Positions 1 to 10,733 of a stretch of 64,000 bases of DNA are shown here, in pieces. Below the pieces are notes generated by a model. That model did not search any database. It saw only the letters and a program-made list of their open reading frames with translations, and was not told the DNA's origin. The stretch covers positions 372,001 through 436,000 of the forward strand of contig OZ025681.1 in assembly GCA_964019335.1 (NCBI GenBank). Reading direction: 5' to 3'. A program made the position numbers and the translations under genes. Within the stretch, counting starts at the first letter, position 1; every line of letters begins with the position of its first letter. Origin of the DNA: Diplonema japonicum (lineage: Eukaryota > Euglenozoa > Diplonemea > Diplonemida > Diplonemidae).

Positions 1-868
1 AGAAATAATGAGAAGACGCTGTTTCAAGAATGCAACAGGGAGGGATAAGAGACTAAGGGTGAGCTAGAGAGGTACTTCTGGGTGTTTAGAAGGCATGGCT
101 ACCAGAGATGCATGAAGGAACAGCGCTTTGCTCCTTCTATCGTAAGCGTGGAGAGCCCATCCTACGTGTGGCTCAACGGAGTCCGCTTATTTGCACGAAT
201 AAAAATAACGTTATTATAACGGGGTACGTAATAAGAGTATGGGCCCTTTTTTGCGTTATGGTATTTGTTGATAACGTTATGCTTGCGTTATAACGTGCAG
301 GCCATGATATATGAATAAATTATATGAGTTGGTCCAGTCCGGGTCAATTCCGATATGAGGCCTATCCTTGGCGTGTAGTGTAAGATAAAAAAAGGTTAGC
401 AAGAAAAATGAGTTGAAGAAATCTTCGAGAGACGTGTTCTCAACCACTACTCTTGTTCTTTTTAGCATTTGCCGTTTATTGTGCCGAAGGGGACCCCTCT
501 TTTCTTCATCCTTTGTTTCTTTTTCATTGTTGCTCCGCCAAACAATAGTTTTTTTTTTTTTTGCTACCCGGCCTTCCACTTTCGGTTTCAACGCAAAGAG
601 GGGTTACTTTCCTCTGGAAACATAGAACTCCTTTTTTTATTCGTTTACATTAGCCAACGAGGTTCAGTTCTCCTTTGGAAAGAAAAAGAAAAAAGAAGGG
701 AGGGGGGAGGCAGCTATGCTGGCAAGAAAGGGGGGGGGGGGGGGGGGGAGAGCTTTGCAGGAAGAAATTTCGCCACATCGCAAAGAGAGGGAAAAAAAAA
801 AAAGAAACTCGATAAAATTTCAGTGTGCATGGGGGTGCTCACTGTTCTGTAAAGAAAAAAAAAAAAGA
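1..868. other. Spacer with repeat debris, no gene seen
   Basis: No coding region is credible here; open frames are broken by homopolymers. Positions about 150-175 match, in inverted orientation, a piece of the 15.9-16.3 kb repeat (shared core GGAGAGCCCA, CCTACGTGTGGC). One arm of the fold-back family (GCTATGCTGGCAAGAAA) lies at 715-731 next to a G-tract. A hairpin module of family H1 lies at 807-849. Confidence 0.5.
807..849 (-). repeat. H1 hairpin module, truncated copy
   Basis: Short copy of a repeat also found at 10531, 11837, 15416 and 16395. On the plus strand it reads ACTCGATAAAATTT, then a hairpin with arms CAGTG and CACTG plus inner GCA/TGC, then TT. A-tracts flank both sides on the plus strand. 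It is interpreted as the 3' end of a retroposed RNA encoded on the minus strand. Confidence 0.6.
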
Positions 869-1401
869 GACATTTAAGGGTATGTGACAGGTCTCAATCT
901 ATCTCTTGATCGAACCTTTCTGCTGTGGTGTGGCCTTCGGCCCCTCGTTCACCCTCCTCGGTACCTTAGGTATGAAACCCTCAACCGAGTTGGTAAGGAC
1001 ACAATAGTAGTACAGTTGTTTCTCAAGGATGTGGCGGGTCGCCGGGGAGGCGAATACCGGTCTAGAGGAGTAGCCCCTTGTGAGCTGTTGTAGTAACCCA
1101 ACGTGCGTAGGGAGTGGACAGAAACTACTGACGCTGCTGGGAGTGGATGCGTTCTAGTACCGTTATTACCCGGCCTATTACACGCGCAGTCACTTGGATG
1201 TCCTCACCCTCTTCACAAGGCGAGAGCCCCTAGTCTATGGCCAGCTCAAGCCTGGAGACCTGTCAGCCATCGGATGATGGTACGGGATAAGCCGTGGGAG
1301 GACTGTTGCCTCAAACCATTGTCGTAGTACCACCTCAGTGACCGTGGCTTAAGCAAACTCCCCTTCTCGCAAGGCCTGTTCCACAGGTGAACGCTGAAGT
1401 C

Positions 1402-1404
<3 letters not shown>
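869..1404 (-). mobile_element. Long copy of H3 repeat family (retroelement-like)
   Basis: A moderate-GC block bounded by A-tracts on both sides (853-866 and 1404-1435). Its left edge carries the H3 motif (CATTTAAGGGTATGTGACAGG), also seen as short truncated copies at 30008, 36428 and 59749. If the element is read on the minus strand, the H3 motif is its 3' end. No intact protein is readable. The element class is inferred from shared ends, truncation pattern and A-tract flanks; no reverse transcriptase is visible. Confidence 0.45.
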
Positions 1405-1437
<33 letters not shown>

Positions 1438-1450
1438 ATAAAGGGGGGAA

Positions 1451-1496
1451 AAACTCAAAGTACGGGACAATTTCCCTGATAGAGGGCTGCCCTATA
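1451..1496 (-). repeat. H2 hairpin module, short truncated copy
   Basis: Plus strand reads CTCAAAGTACGGGACAA, then a hairpin CCCTGATAGAGGG and CTGCCC. The same motif forms the left end of the retroelement fragments at 22891 and 55371. A-tracts lie on both sides. Confidence 0.6.
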
Positions 1497-1604
1497 TGGA
1501 TGGAAAAAAAAAACTCTGTTTTTGTAAAGGAGACTCTTTCTTTCTTATTTTTTTCAATGTTATAGCTGTGATGCCATTCCTCGCAAAAGAAAAACAAAGG
1601 GGGG

Positions 1605-1771
1605 GGCTATGCTGGCAAGAAACGGGGAAAACGTTTCCGTATCCGTTTCCTTTTGTTTTTCAAGATACTTAAGGAAACGGCCCCAAAATAAAAGGAAACG
1701 TTTCTGTTCCCTCATTTTCAAAAAAAAAAAAAAAAGAAAAATCTTGGAAACGCGTTTCCTTGCCAGCATAT
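1605..1771. repeat. Fold-back element, copy 1
   Basis: Terminal inverted repeats: GGCTATGCTGGCAAGAAACG on the left and the complement (CGTTTCCTTGCCAGCATA) on the right. The interior is built of GGAAACG/CGTTTCC units on both strands. A G-tract precedes it. Related copies lie at 6168-6365 and 51190-51391. No coding potential, so a MITE-like or fold-back repeat is the best description. Confidence 0.7.
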
Positions 1772-2981
1772 ACAAAGTCCCAAGGGAGGGGGGGAAGGTT
1801 TTTGGGTCCATTTTCTTTTTTCTTCCTCTCTTTTTCTTTCTGTTCACCTCAACTTACAAAGCCTTCTCTATTGAGTTTTCTTTTTCTTTCTTTTTTATCT
1901 CACTTTTTCAGAAATTTCTTCACTCCGGAAGCCCTATTATCTTATTGGCCATGTCTCATGATTTGATTTTTGGGGCTATAATTTGATCGCAACAAATAGC
2001 TGACGGGTTAAACCCGCGATCCCCGTGGGAGGACTGCCCGGGAAAAAAACTGAGATCAGACCGAAGAGCCCCGTACTTGTCAAGCTCAGACAGGACAGTG
2101 GCTAGTAAGTAGAACTGCCGCATATTGTTTAGACACCAAAAAATTATCTCGGCCAGCTATAAAAGATATAATCCTCATTGCCACAATCTCACTGCTATTC
2201 TGATTTTGGTGTTTTTTTTTTTTTTTTACCCTATTTTTTTTTGAGTCACCGGAATGACTCAATTTCTGAAAAGTGAGATCAAACTCCTAACTTGCCGCCA
2301 AATTATGGCCATTTCCATTCACTCTCGAACCTTATTTTTTTAAAAACCCCGGGTTTCGAGCGAAATTATGGCCATAATTTGTTGGTAGATTATAGATAGC
2401 TAGTCTGCGTGTGCGATATTGAAAACTCAATCAAGTTGCCGTGGGTGGCTGGAAAAAGGAAAAAAAAAGGGTTGCCGATGCAATCTTTTTTATTTGAAAG
2501 AAAAGGGGACAGACACCAAGTAAACCTTTCTGTAGATGATATTGCAACGGTGACATAAAAATGGAAATTCCAAATCTACACTACCATGGGTGTATTGACT
2601 TAACATAACAAATACTGAGCTCGCAGGGAAATCCGCCATAACAGGTTTCCTCGGTCCGCTGCTTCACTAACGCGCATAAAGGGACTTCCCTACTTAAAAG
2701 AAAGAATATTTGATAGACGACAAACCACAGATGGCCATCAAGAACGAGTAGCACACCCATGATATGAATGAGAAATGAAGGAAGAAAGGAAGGGTAGAAA
2801 TAAAAATATCGAAGATCTCTTTTTCTTTGTTGGTTGAAATAAGAAACCCGGAATGAAGTGACAAAAGGAAGAACAAAAAGACACCACTCAAGAAGAGTTT
2901 AAGGAAGATAACAAAAAAGAAGGGCAAAAAAAAAAAAAAAAAGAAGGAAGAAACAAAAGTAAATTTATAATTTAAAAATAA
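1772..2981. other. Spacer downstream of receptor gene 1, no gene seen
   Basis: Contains T-rich tracts and AT-rich inverted motifs such as AAATTATGGCCATAATTT near 2371-2388, resembling the ends of the composite inverted-repeat family found at 11, 12 and 19 kb. The part next to 2982 is the 3' flank of the minus-strand receptor gene. No conserved protein is readable. Confidence 0.4.
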
Positions 2982-5582
2982 TTAGTCGTGCTTAGCAACA
3001 GTACTTTTGACCAGGAAGTTTTGAAAGAAGCTTTCTGTGATGTCCTGCGGTGGTCCTAGTAACCTGTCCAGTGCGACAAGCTGCTCCCTGCTAAGTACTT
3101 CTCGCAAGCTAGGGTCCACCCTGCTCGTGAGGGATTGCGTGCGTGCCACTTCTGCAAAGTGAGGGTGAAGGTGGTCAGTGCTACTGCTCTCGATCTGGTA
3201 CATCCACTCCTGCTCCACCGCCTCAGAGGCCTTCTTGAGGCAGTACATGACAGAGGGCTTGTCCTCGTAGTTGACCTGGAGGACCCCGACAGCCTCCAGT
3301 AAGTAGCTCCCTGTGAGGAGCTCTGCGAATTTTGCTCCCAAGACTGCCACGGGACGCTTCACCTCCTTTTGAAGATGCGAAGCATAAGCCTGCGCACCTT
3401 GCAGGTGTTCCATTACTAGGCCACACATCCCGAACCCACGGTGAGTCTGTGACCCGAGGTTCCCCGCCTGCACCGTCCCGTGGGCCATCCCAACCGACAC
3501 GCTCATCCCCTTGCACACCTCCGACCTTAGTATTGTGTTTGCGAACAGTGCTGCCCTCATCGGGGTGTCGGCACATTTGCTCGACACATTCCATGTCACG
3601 TAGAAGCTCAGCGGGTCGTGCGGGGCGAACCCGTGCACCACTCCCTTTGTTGTCTGACCCGCCTGCTCTACCAGCTCAGTGAGGGCCACGAACGAGTCAG
3701 GGATGCGGATACTTCTCCCGTTCCCTACATTCCATGTTGCAACACCACCGCTGCCCTCGGACTCGAACCGTACCTTCACGAAGCTCCCCTTCACCAGTTG
3801 CAGGGACAGCCCTGTGGGGTGGATGTGCAAAGCACGCAGGTGCGCCGTAGAGTGCGAGTGCGTCGTGACGTCCTCTGTGCACGACCGCGAGTGTGACACA
3901 TTCGACTTCGACACAGACGCTGTCTCCTCGTCCGTCGTCTCCTCTGCGAACAGCGTGTTCGGGAGGAAGGCCTTGTACTCCTTCAGCGCCTTGCAAGCCA
4001 ACACCAAGCCCTTCGACACTGCATGCACCTCCTTCACAGAAAGGCACTTCGAGAACGTGATCCTGTTCAAGTTCTCCTCAACCACATCGGGCTCAAATGT
4101 CTGCAGGCTATCCAGCGTCCCTGCTATCCTGTTCAGTGGAATCGCCACGAGGAAGATCTCCAGGAGCGCCATCGTCGCGTCGAACACAAACACCAGACAC
4201 GCAAAGGTGATGAAGACCACCAGTGCCGCCATCACCTTGTTCTGCACAGACCGTGTCGTCGTGAGCCACAGGATGGCTATGTCCATGGCCGGCTCCCCAG
4301 AGGCGGGGACGAAGGTGAACAACTGTGTCTGTCGCAAGAAGTGCTCGGACCCATCAAGGTTCTTCTTCCAGAACACCGAGTCTGGACGGGGCTCCTCCCT
4401 TGCGAACCCAGCACTCCTCCACCCTGCCTGGATCACCGAAGACATGTTCACGATCCTCACCGCACACTCCTTGATATCCTTCTGTTTCCCGTGCCTGTCC
4501 TCCAACCAGCACTCCTGGTTGATCATGGTCTGCCCAGTGGTTGCCGTGTAGACGATCTCTGTCGTCTGGTCGTAGATGATCACTGTCGTGTCCTCGTGTT
4601 GCTTTGCATATGTGGTGATCGCCTCCTCCCACACTGAAAACACGAAGTAAGTCTGAAGCCAGACCTGCTTGTACTGCGACCACGGGTGCGGGGGAGGGGG
4701 TGCGAGGTACCCTGTGTCGAAAGCGGCGAACACGTACGTGTTGTTGTCGGTGGCGTACCACGGAGTGGGGCTCCTGAAACGTGTGAGGACAGCCCGCCCC
4801 TCCCCACGTATGAAAGAGTCACCCGGGTAGGTGTCGGGAGTGTACTTCGTGAAGTCACCGTCATGAGGGAGCCCGTACTTCTTTGGCCAGTCGAAGGTGT
4901 TGAAGGAGTAGTTGTAGGCCTCGTACGAAGAAGTCCCATTGTTCTCGTGAAGGGCGTCCACCAGGACGAGAGGCTGCACCCATGGGTCCGCGTTGATGTC
5001 GTAGGCCTTCGGGTTGAGGTGTTGCCCGTAGCGGGCGAAGACGTACTCCCTGACACCTCCGCTCTTCAGGTCGTACCAGATGTGGGTGTACTGCCCAGCA
5101 GGGTCCTCCCGCTCCCAAGGGACGAGAACGATACCGACTTCTTGCACCACTTTGCTGTTGGCGACACGGGACCACGCCTTCCAGCGGATGAGCTTGGTCC
5201 ACTCCTCAGTGACGCTTTCAGGAACTTCGATGAAGTTTGTGGTGGCGTTCCTCACGATGGGGACAGGGCTCTGTATGATGGGGTCCGTGACCGACATGAA
5301 GAGGTCGAGGAGCTCCCTGTTGGCCGTCTTCACTTCGTTGATGGTCCCGACGATCTCGTCCTTCAGGCGGCCCACCTCCGTCTCCGATGAGCTCTCCACA
5401 ACGCTCTCAAGTGACTCCACCGACTGCAGGTACATCCACACACCCCCTGCCACTGAGCACACCGTCGACACGAGTGTTGTCATCACAATCAGAACTGTTA
5501 CATTCACACGGCCGCCTCTGTCATAGCGCACTGTGCCTTTCTCAGGAGTCGTCCCAACAGTTGTGACCACAGTCGCGGGCAT
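2982..5582 (-). CDS. Receptor-like membrane protein with degenerate class III nucleotide cyclase-like domain, paralogue 1
   Basis: Predicted 866 residues. A short N-terminal tail is followed by a membrane segment at about 27-52, a large probably extracellular region (about 55-445, with several N-glycosylation sequons), a second membrane segment at about 449-485, a linker, and a C-terminal domain at about 595-785. That domain holds GTVQAGNLGS followed by RGFGMCG, resembling the class III cyclase G-x-V-x-AGN-x-GS block. The usual metal-binding Asp motifs of active cyclases are not visible, so it may be a pseudo-cyclase. Topology resembles single-domain receptor cyclases of protists. I chose the ATG at 5582 because paralogue 2 has the same MPATVVTTVG start and the same AG (CTCACTCAG) 8 nt upstream. 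Ligand and activity are unknown; the topology is seen and the receptor role is inferred. Confidence 0.75.
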   Translation of the reverse strand: MPATVVTTVGTTPEKGTVRYDRGGRVNVTVLIVMTTLVSTVCSVAGGVWMYLQSVESLESVVESSSETEVGRLKDEIVGTINEVKTANRELLDLFMSVTDPIIQSPVPIVRNATTNFIEVPESVTEEWTKLIRWKAWSRVANSKVVQEVGIVLVPWEREDPAGQYTHIWYDLKSGGVREYVFARYGQHLNPKAYDINADPWVQPLVLVDALHENNGTSSYEAYNYSFNTFDWPKKYGLPHDGDFTKYTPDTYPGDSFIRGEGRAVLTRFRSPTPWYATDNNTYVFAAFDTGYLAPPPPHPWSQYKQVWLQTYFVFSVWEEAITTYAKQHEDTTVIIYDQTTEIVYTATTGQTMINQECWLEDRHGKQKDIKECAVRIVNMSSVIQAGWRSAGFAREEPRPDSVFWKKNLDGSEHFLRQTQLFTFVPASGEPAMDIAILWLTTTRSVQNKVMAALVVFITFACLVFVFDATMALLEIFLVAIPLNRIAGTLDSLQTFEPDVVEENLNRITFSKCLSVKEVHAVSKGLVLACKALKEYKAFLPNTLFAEETTDEETASVSKSNVSHSRSCTEDVTTHSHSTAHLRALHIHPTGLSLQLVKGSFVKVRFESEGSGGVATWNVGNGRSIRIPDSFVALTELVEQAGQTTKGVVHGFAPHDPLSFYVTWNVSSKCADTPMRAALFANTILRSEVCKGMSVSVGMAHGTVQAGNLGSQTHRGFGMCGLVMEHLQGAQAYASHLQKEVKRPVAVLGAKFAELLTGSYLLEAVGVLQVNYEDKPSVMYCLKKASEAVEQEWMYQIESSSTDHLHPHFAEVARTQSLTSRVDPSLREVLSREQLVALDRLLGPPQDITESFFQNFLVKSTVAKHD

Positions 5583-6167
5583 CGTTGCACCTGAGTGAGA
5601 AGGTAAGGAATATAGCAATAAGGTAGTCATTGAGTGCTAGCAGAGTCTGGAAAGACTCGAGGCTCACATTGTGAAGAAAGGAATTGCACGCTGTACCCAA
5701 GCTTTCCCAACGTAAGGAGAGGTTATATCATCGCAAGCACACTGTCCTCATCGCAAGCACACTGACCTTATCAAGCACACTGTCTCTCATGGTTAAAAAA
5801 ATCATAATTCTGAGGCATAGGGTTTGTCAGAAGGGCGGCAGTGGATATGAAAAAAAAAAGAGAAAAAAAAGAGGGGGATAAAAAGAGGAAAATACGTTAT
5901 TGACTTCACAAAGAAAAAAAAAAAACAAAAAAGAAAAAAGAAAAGAGGGAAAGAAAAAAAAAAAAGAACTAGTTGCTTGGTCAACAATTCTGTTTGTATG
6001 TGAGAGGCTATAAACACCCGTAAACAGGTTGCCAACGTTCCCCTTTTGTTTAAACAAGTCAAAGATTCGTTCTTGCAAACAAACGGTTTTTTTTTTTTTT
6101 TTTTACCTAATAAAGAATAGGCGAGTTATTCATTGTACGCAAGTACAAAAAGGGAGGAATGGGGGGG
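5583..6167. other. Upstream region of receptor gene 1 with A-tracts and H4 motif
   Basis: Immediately upstream of the minus-strand start, a block (5583-5600 and about 5643-5665) is shared with paralogue 2. Further out are a short imperfect repeat with ATCGCAAGCACACTG (5733-5765), A-rich tracts, and the H4 conserved motif (6029-6084). No gene is seen. Confidence 0.5.
6029..6084. repeat. H4 conserved ~55-bp motif, copy 1
   Basis: GTTGCCAACGTTCCCCTTTT, then GTTTAAACAAGTCAAAGATT and CGTTCTTGCAAAC. Near-identical copies lie at 12050-12106 and 43298-43356, all in the same orientation. TTGC..ACG near the start and CGT..GCAA near the end could pair. Function unknown. Confidence 0.6.
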
Positions 6168-6365
6168 CGGGCTATTGCTGGCAAGGAAGCGCGTTTTCCA
6201 AGCTTTTTGAAAATAAGGAAACGGAAACGTTTCCCTTATTTTGGGGCCGTTTCCTTAAAAAGAGAACGCGCCTTCCTCTGAGAAGCAAAACGCGTTTCCT
6301 TAAGTATCGAAAAAATAAGGAAACGGATACGGAAACGCTTCCCCGTTTCTTGCCAACATAGCCCG
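6168..6365. repeat. Fold-back element, copy 2
   Basis: Starts GGGCTATTGCTGGCAAGGAA and ends with the inverted TTTCTTGCCAACATAGCCC, then a G-tract. The interior repeats GGAAACG/CGTTTCC in both orientations, as in copies at 1605 and 51190. Non-coding. Confidence 0.7.
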
Positions 6366-6965
6366 GGGGGGGGGGGGTTAAAACTTTTTTTCCCTCGCTT
6401 TTTCTGTTGTTGTGTGAGGATTCTACGACTGAAAAGAAAAGGAAAAAAAAGTGAAGTGTAAGGTTTCTCTTCTTTAAGGGTGGCGGGGCTAACATGGATA
6501 TATAAGAAGTACATCAGATGTGTTCGCTGTTGACCTCCTCGTCGGTCATCATCGATAGCGCCCGAGTGGAAGAACGTATTACAGATGCTCAGGGTGACTA
6601 ACAAGCAGCAAACTGCACGAGCGCAGAATCCGTCATCAGGTAGACAGTTCATGCTTCGTTGCAACCAAAGCCCCATTTTTTTTTTTTTTTTTTTTTTGCA
6701 GCCATTTCGTGCACTCCGTGCGTGCTCAGACGCCGGAGGTCGCCAATCCTTAACAACATAAGGGGAAGTTTGTGGGAAGAAATAGAGAAAGATACAAAAG
6801 AGCTGTTTCCTCTTCTCCCCCCCCCAAAAAAAAGAAATACTGTAAACGAAACATGTCGAGCTGACAAGTGCCCATGTCAGGCGTAAATAAAAGCCCAAAA
6901 AAAAAAAAACTTAGACATATGCCAGCGCGACGAAATGTTTGTCGCTTTACAGTATTTCTTTTTCC
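6366..6965. other. Spacer, no gene seen
   Basis: Homopolymer-rich DNA. One 24-bp stretch around 6503-6526 (AGAAGTACATCAGATGTGTT) recurs in inverted orientation near 50904-50927. No conserved coding sequence found. Confidence 0.4.
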
Positions 6966-7430
6966 GTTTTACTTCACTCTTCTGAAATCACTCATGCAGG
7001 TGAAATAATGGCCTGTTTTAATAAGCTTCAGTAGTCCAATTTTTGCCCTCGTTTCAGTTCTTTTCCTCTCAGTTTGCTAACTTCCGGCGAACTTTTGCCT
7101 CGGCTCAGACTACTTTTCCCTCCCAATTTGCCCACTTTTGGCTGGGCCTTGTTCCCAGTTCAACTTTTCTATTTAGTCAGCTTAAATGGTGACAGTGGCA
7201 ATGCCAGCGACACCTATAGAGCATTGAGGGGAAAAAAAAGACTTTGTACTGTAACCTTTGTAACCCTCGTGGTGAAGTAATTTCAGAGTGTCGTGAAATA
7301 TAACGCCAAGTAATGCGTTACTGTCCTCTCGGATCCGCATTTTTTTTACCATCGAGGGCCCTCGATGGTAAAAAAAATGCGGAAGCTCGAGGTAACGGTA
7401 AAGTTATTTACTTGTTGGCAGTAAATAGCT
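6966..7430 (-). mobile_element. Composite inverted-repeat element (modules B+A), copy 1
   Basis: Inverted copy of the element at 19658-20400. Module B runs from TTTTACTTCACTCTTCTGAA (6967) to GAGTGTCGTGAAATA (about 7310). Module A runs to AGTAAATAGCT (7430). Module A contains a perfect 50-bp palindrome at 7334-7383. No protein is encoded. The fixed A+B order in four places suggests one mobile unit. Confidence 0.65.
7334..7383. repeat. Perfect 50-bp palindrome
   Basis: Arms TCCGCATTTTTTTTACCATC and GAGGG, followed directly by their exact complement, centre at 7358/7359. It is the core of module A of the composite element; the 19.7 kb copy has a shorter, imperfect version. Confidence 0.85.
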
Positions 7431-7456
7431 AGTTTCTTGTGGTGATACCAACAGCA

Positions 7457-7576
7457 TGTTTTTGTTTTTGTTTTTGTTTTTGTTTTTGTTTTTGTTTTTG
7501 TTTTTGTTTTTGTTTTTGTTTTTGTTTTTGTTTTTGTTTTTGTTTTTGTTTTTGTTTTTGTTTTTGTTTTTGTTTG
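7457..7576. repeat. (TTTTTG)n microsatellite
   Basis: About 20 tandem TTTTTG units. The same hexamer, as AAAAAC on the plus strand, forms the longer array at 36748-36925. It also yields spurious Cys-Phe reading frames. Confidence 0.95.
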
Positions 7577-7780
7577 TTCGCTTTTAGGCTGGCGTGCTTT
7601 GCTTTGGAGTTTGGAAAAACTGCAACCCCAACAGCACTGCGACGCTGCAGCCCCGTTACTTCTTTAAACCTCGGTTTTAAAAAAAAAAATTATTATTGCG
7701 GGTTTGCGGGCATCTTTTTTTTGAAAGATAAAATATTTTGTAACAAATAAAACTTTAAAAAAAAAAAAAAATATATATAT

Positions 7781-8589
7781 ATATATGAGTTAAAGGAAGT
7801 CTTTGTGAGACGCCCCCTTGTTCTCATCTTCTACCTGCACCTATCCCCTTTCAGCAGCGGTTTCTCCTCCTTTGGTGGTCTTGCCGGCCTTCTCCCCAGC
7901 CTGGCCGCTCTTTCTCTTCGTTCTCTTGCCCATTGTCCTTTCAACGCCTCTAGGTCATGCTTGGTCTTCGGTGATGCAAATATCGCCCTCCTGTTCCATC
8001 CGATCACCGCCTTTGTCCTCCCGATGGATCGTAGTGTGTGCACCCTTGTGCTCGGCTCAGCTGGGAAGGCCCTCCTTCCTTTCACCTTCTTCAGTACCCT
8101 CCCTAGTTCCCATGTGTGCCAGATCTTCTTCATCAGTCCATGCAATCTCCTCGCTTTCTGCTGTACTTCTGCGAGATCCCCCAGCTTCCCTCCAAGGGTC
8201 TTCCCGGTCACGTTCTCGAAATCCAGTGCCAGCTCCACCGTCGACACTGACGTGTTCCTGCTGCCTGCATACCAGCGCAGTTGCCGCATCCACCTCAGCA
8301 CCTCCTTCGTGTACTCCCGTAGGACATCCCCTGCCGGTAGCTTGCCGAAGTCCTTGTCCGACGGTACTGGGTGTTCTTGACCTTGTGTGATCTCCAGCCA
8401 CTGGGGTGTGTGGTACACCTCCTGCCTCTTCGCTTGTAGGGCTGCGTCCCGCTCCCCCACCACCGCCAGCAGGTACCTTTGCGTTCCTTCGAGCCTTTCC
8501 CTGACATCCTTCCCTGCTCCCCTTGGCAGGATGCCATGCAGCTTCGTACACGGTTCCAGCCCCCTGCGTGTCATGCCTTCGTGTTCTTA
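7781..8589 (-). mobile_element. Retroelement-like fragment R1 with C-terminal coding region
   Basis: A 247-codon open frame at 7831-8574 (minus) encodes a basic protein with STVELALDFENVTG, ARRLHG and a tail RRAFPAEPSTR..RSIG..IGWNRRAIF. A diverged relative is R2 (9408-10169), and the tail is also shared with R3 (22944). The left, 3' flank on the minus strand is (AT)n then T-tract; the right edge abuts an A-tract, as expected for a 5'-truncated insertion. A 3'-terminal copy of about 105 bp recurs at 51924-52028. It looks like the C-terminal end of a non-LTR retrotransposon protein, but the reverse transcriptase domain is absent, so the class is inferred. Confidence 0.55.
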
Positions 8590-8686
8590 AAAAAAAAAAA
8601 AAACAGAAAACTCGATTTATTTGCCAGTTATTTGGCTTTGGCCAACTGTCCGCGAGCTTAGGAAATTTTAAGCTAGATGGATTGCG

Positions 8687-8721
<35 letters not shown>

Positions 8722-9359
8722 GGTTTTTAGGATTTGTTTGCACACAGTATAAATCCTGGTGGGATAAAATACGTGCAAACTACCCACGACTCTTTTGCTC
8801 TTTACGAGAATATAAACAGTACTTTTTTTTTAAAAAAAAACAAAAAACAAAAAAAAAAACCTAACTAGAAAAATCTAAAAAAAACAACAAAAAAAAAAAA
8901 AGAAAACGGTTTTCAATTCAATTTTTGTTTCAATTTTGGAGTAGTAGAAAGTTTTTTTTTTTTTTTTTTTTTATTGAAGGATAGAGGTGCACCCTCTCCA
9001 CCATTGCAGACTGATCCCAACGGGGTGTTGGCAGCGTCCTTATGTGTCAAAGGTCGGGGGGTTAATTCTGAATGTTAAAATTCTACGTTCAGAAAAAACA
9101 GTCACAGTGACATACAAAAGAACTGCCCACCTTGATGATAGCTTAAAGCTCATCGTGAAAGGAGAAAGGGAGAATAAAAGAAATCGCAAACATAATGGGC
9201 GAGGGGACACTCTGGGGAGGGGGTTAGTTTTCATTCTTTTTTTTCTTCTTTTTTTTTTGTATAAAGATCAAAAATCGCAAAAGCACGGAGAAAAGGTATA
9301 GAGGGATAACAAAGGTAACAGGAAAAAAAAAAAGAAAGAAAAAAAAAAAGAGAAAAAAT
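8590..9359. other. A/T-homopolymer spacer, no gene seen
   Basis: Long A-tracts (8588-8602, 8691-8718) and mixed A/T-rich sequence lie between retroelement fragments R1 and R2. Nothing conserved is recognised. Confidence 0.4.
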
Positions 9360-10185
9360 AAAGAGGTAAAAGGAAATCCCTGATCTGGGACGTCCTGTCT
9401 TGTTCTTCTACCTGCCCCTATCTCCCTTCAGCGGCTTCGGTCTTTCCTTTTTGGGCTGAGCCCGCTCCCTCATGGCGCTCACCCGCTCCTTCTGCCACTG
9501 CTGTCTCAGTTTCTGGAGGTCCTTCTTCGTCTGTTCCGAGACGTGCAGCGGTCTTCTGTCCCAGCCCAAGACCTTTCTCCCCCCTATGGTCCTCAGGCCG
9601 TGGTTCCGCCGTTGCTCCGCCGGTATGGCTCTGTGTCCCCTGACCTTCCTTATCCGCGCGTCCTGCCAGCCTTCCTGCAGCCTCACCAGCAGGCCATGTA
9701 GCCGTCTCGCCTTTTTACCTATCAGTGTCAGGTCTCCACGTTCACCCACCAGCGACTTCATTGTGCTGTTCTCGAAGTCCAGCGCTAGCTCTATTGTCGT
9801 GACCGTTGTTCTCCTCGGGCCCCGGTACCACTTGAGCTGCCCTAGCCATTTGACGATCTCCTGTCCGTACTGTTTCATGAGCCCCCCCCCTACATGTTGT
9901 CGTAGTTCTCTCCATGTCGGTGTCGGGTGTCCTTTTCCTTCTGTGATCACTTCCCACGGGTGAGTCGTGTACCTCTCCAGTGCCCTCTTTTCCTGCAGGC
10001 GGCGGTCTCGTTCTGTTACCACCTCCAGGAGGTAGAGCTGCAGGCTCTTGAGATGCTCTTTGTCGTGTCCTCGCGGCAGCACTCCGTGCAGCTGCATGCA
10101 CCTCGGCATGGCCGTCCGTTCCTCCACCACTGCTCTGTTAGCCTCCTCGTTTTGTATTTCCCTTGCCAACTCGCAGTCAGAGAAA
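9360..10185 (-). mobile_element. Retroelement-like fragment R2 with C-terminal coding region
   Basis: A 253-codon open frame at 9408-10169 (minus) is homologous to R1 over its whole length: CMQLHGVLPRG, TTVTTIELALDFENST, ARRLHGLL, and the end RRPLHVSEQTKKDLQKLRQQ followed by KPLKGDRGR. R1 and R2 differ at most positions yet keep the frame open, so they descend from separate, once-functional elements. The 5' part is missing and a reverse transcriptase domain is not seen. Probable C-terminal end of a non-LTR retrotransposon protein (inferred). Confidence 0.55.
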
Positions 10186-10203
10186 AAAGAAAAAAAGAAG
10201 AAA

Positions 10204-10733
10204 GGACTTGATACGAAGCAACATTCAGTTTCGCTCTTTTTTTCTTATTCTTTTCTTTTTCTTTTCTTTTTTTTTTTTTCTTCCTTCTTTTTTTCTTCTT
10301 TTCTGTTCTTCAAATCCTTCATACTGACGTAGTCGAAACAAAAGAAAACAGAGAAAAAACTTAAAAAAAAAAGAAGAATGGACTTGATACGAAGCAACAT
10401 TCAGTTTCACCCCCCTTTTTTTTTTCCTTCTTCTTTTTTTTTCTCTTTTTTTTTCTTCTTTCTTTTTTTTTCCTTTAAATCCTTCATACTGACATAGTCG
10501 AAACAAAAAAAAAGGGGAAAATAAAAAAAGAATTGATAAATTTCGGTGTGCGGGTGCTCACCGTAAAATAAAACAAAAAAAAGAGAAAAATAAAAATAAA
10601 AAAGAAGAATGGACTTGATACGAAGCAACATTCAGTTTCACTCTTTTTTTTTTCTTCTTCTTTTTCTTTTTTTCTTTCTCTTCCTTCCTTTTTTCTTCTT
10701 TTCTTTTCCTTTAAACCCTTCATAACTAAAACG
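10204..10733. repeat. Triplicated ~130-bp module with embedded H1 hairpin
   Basis: Three direct copies (10204-10340, 10379-10507, 10611-10733), each starting GGACTTGATACGAAGCAACA, then a long TTTTC/TTC tract, then TCCTTCATACTGAC and TAGTCGAAACAAAA (last part eroded in copy 3). An H1 hairpin (10531-10565, arms CGGTG/CACCG) lies between copies 2 and 3. Non-coding. Confidence 0.75.

Noticed and set aside
4686-5390. Plus-strand frames overlapping the receptor genes
   Set aside because: Shadow frames of GC-rich coding DNA. Conservation among the paralogues follows the minus-strand protein.
7439-7750. Cys-Phe repeat protein
   Set aside because: Translation of the (TTTTTG)n microsatellite only.
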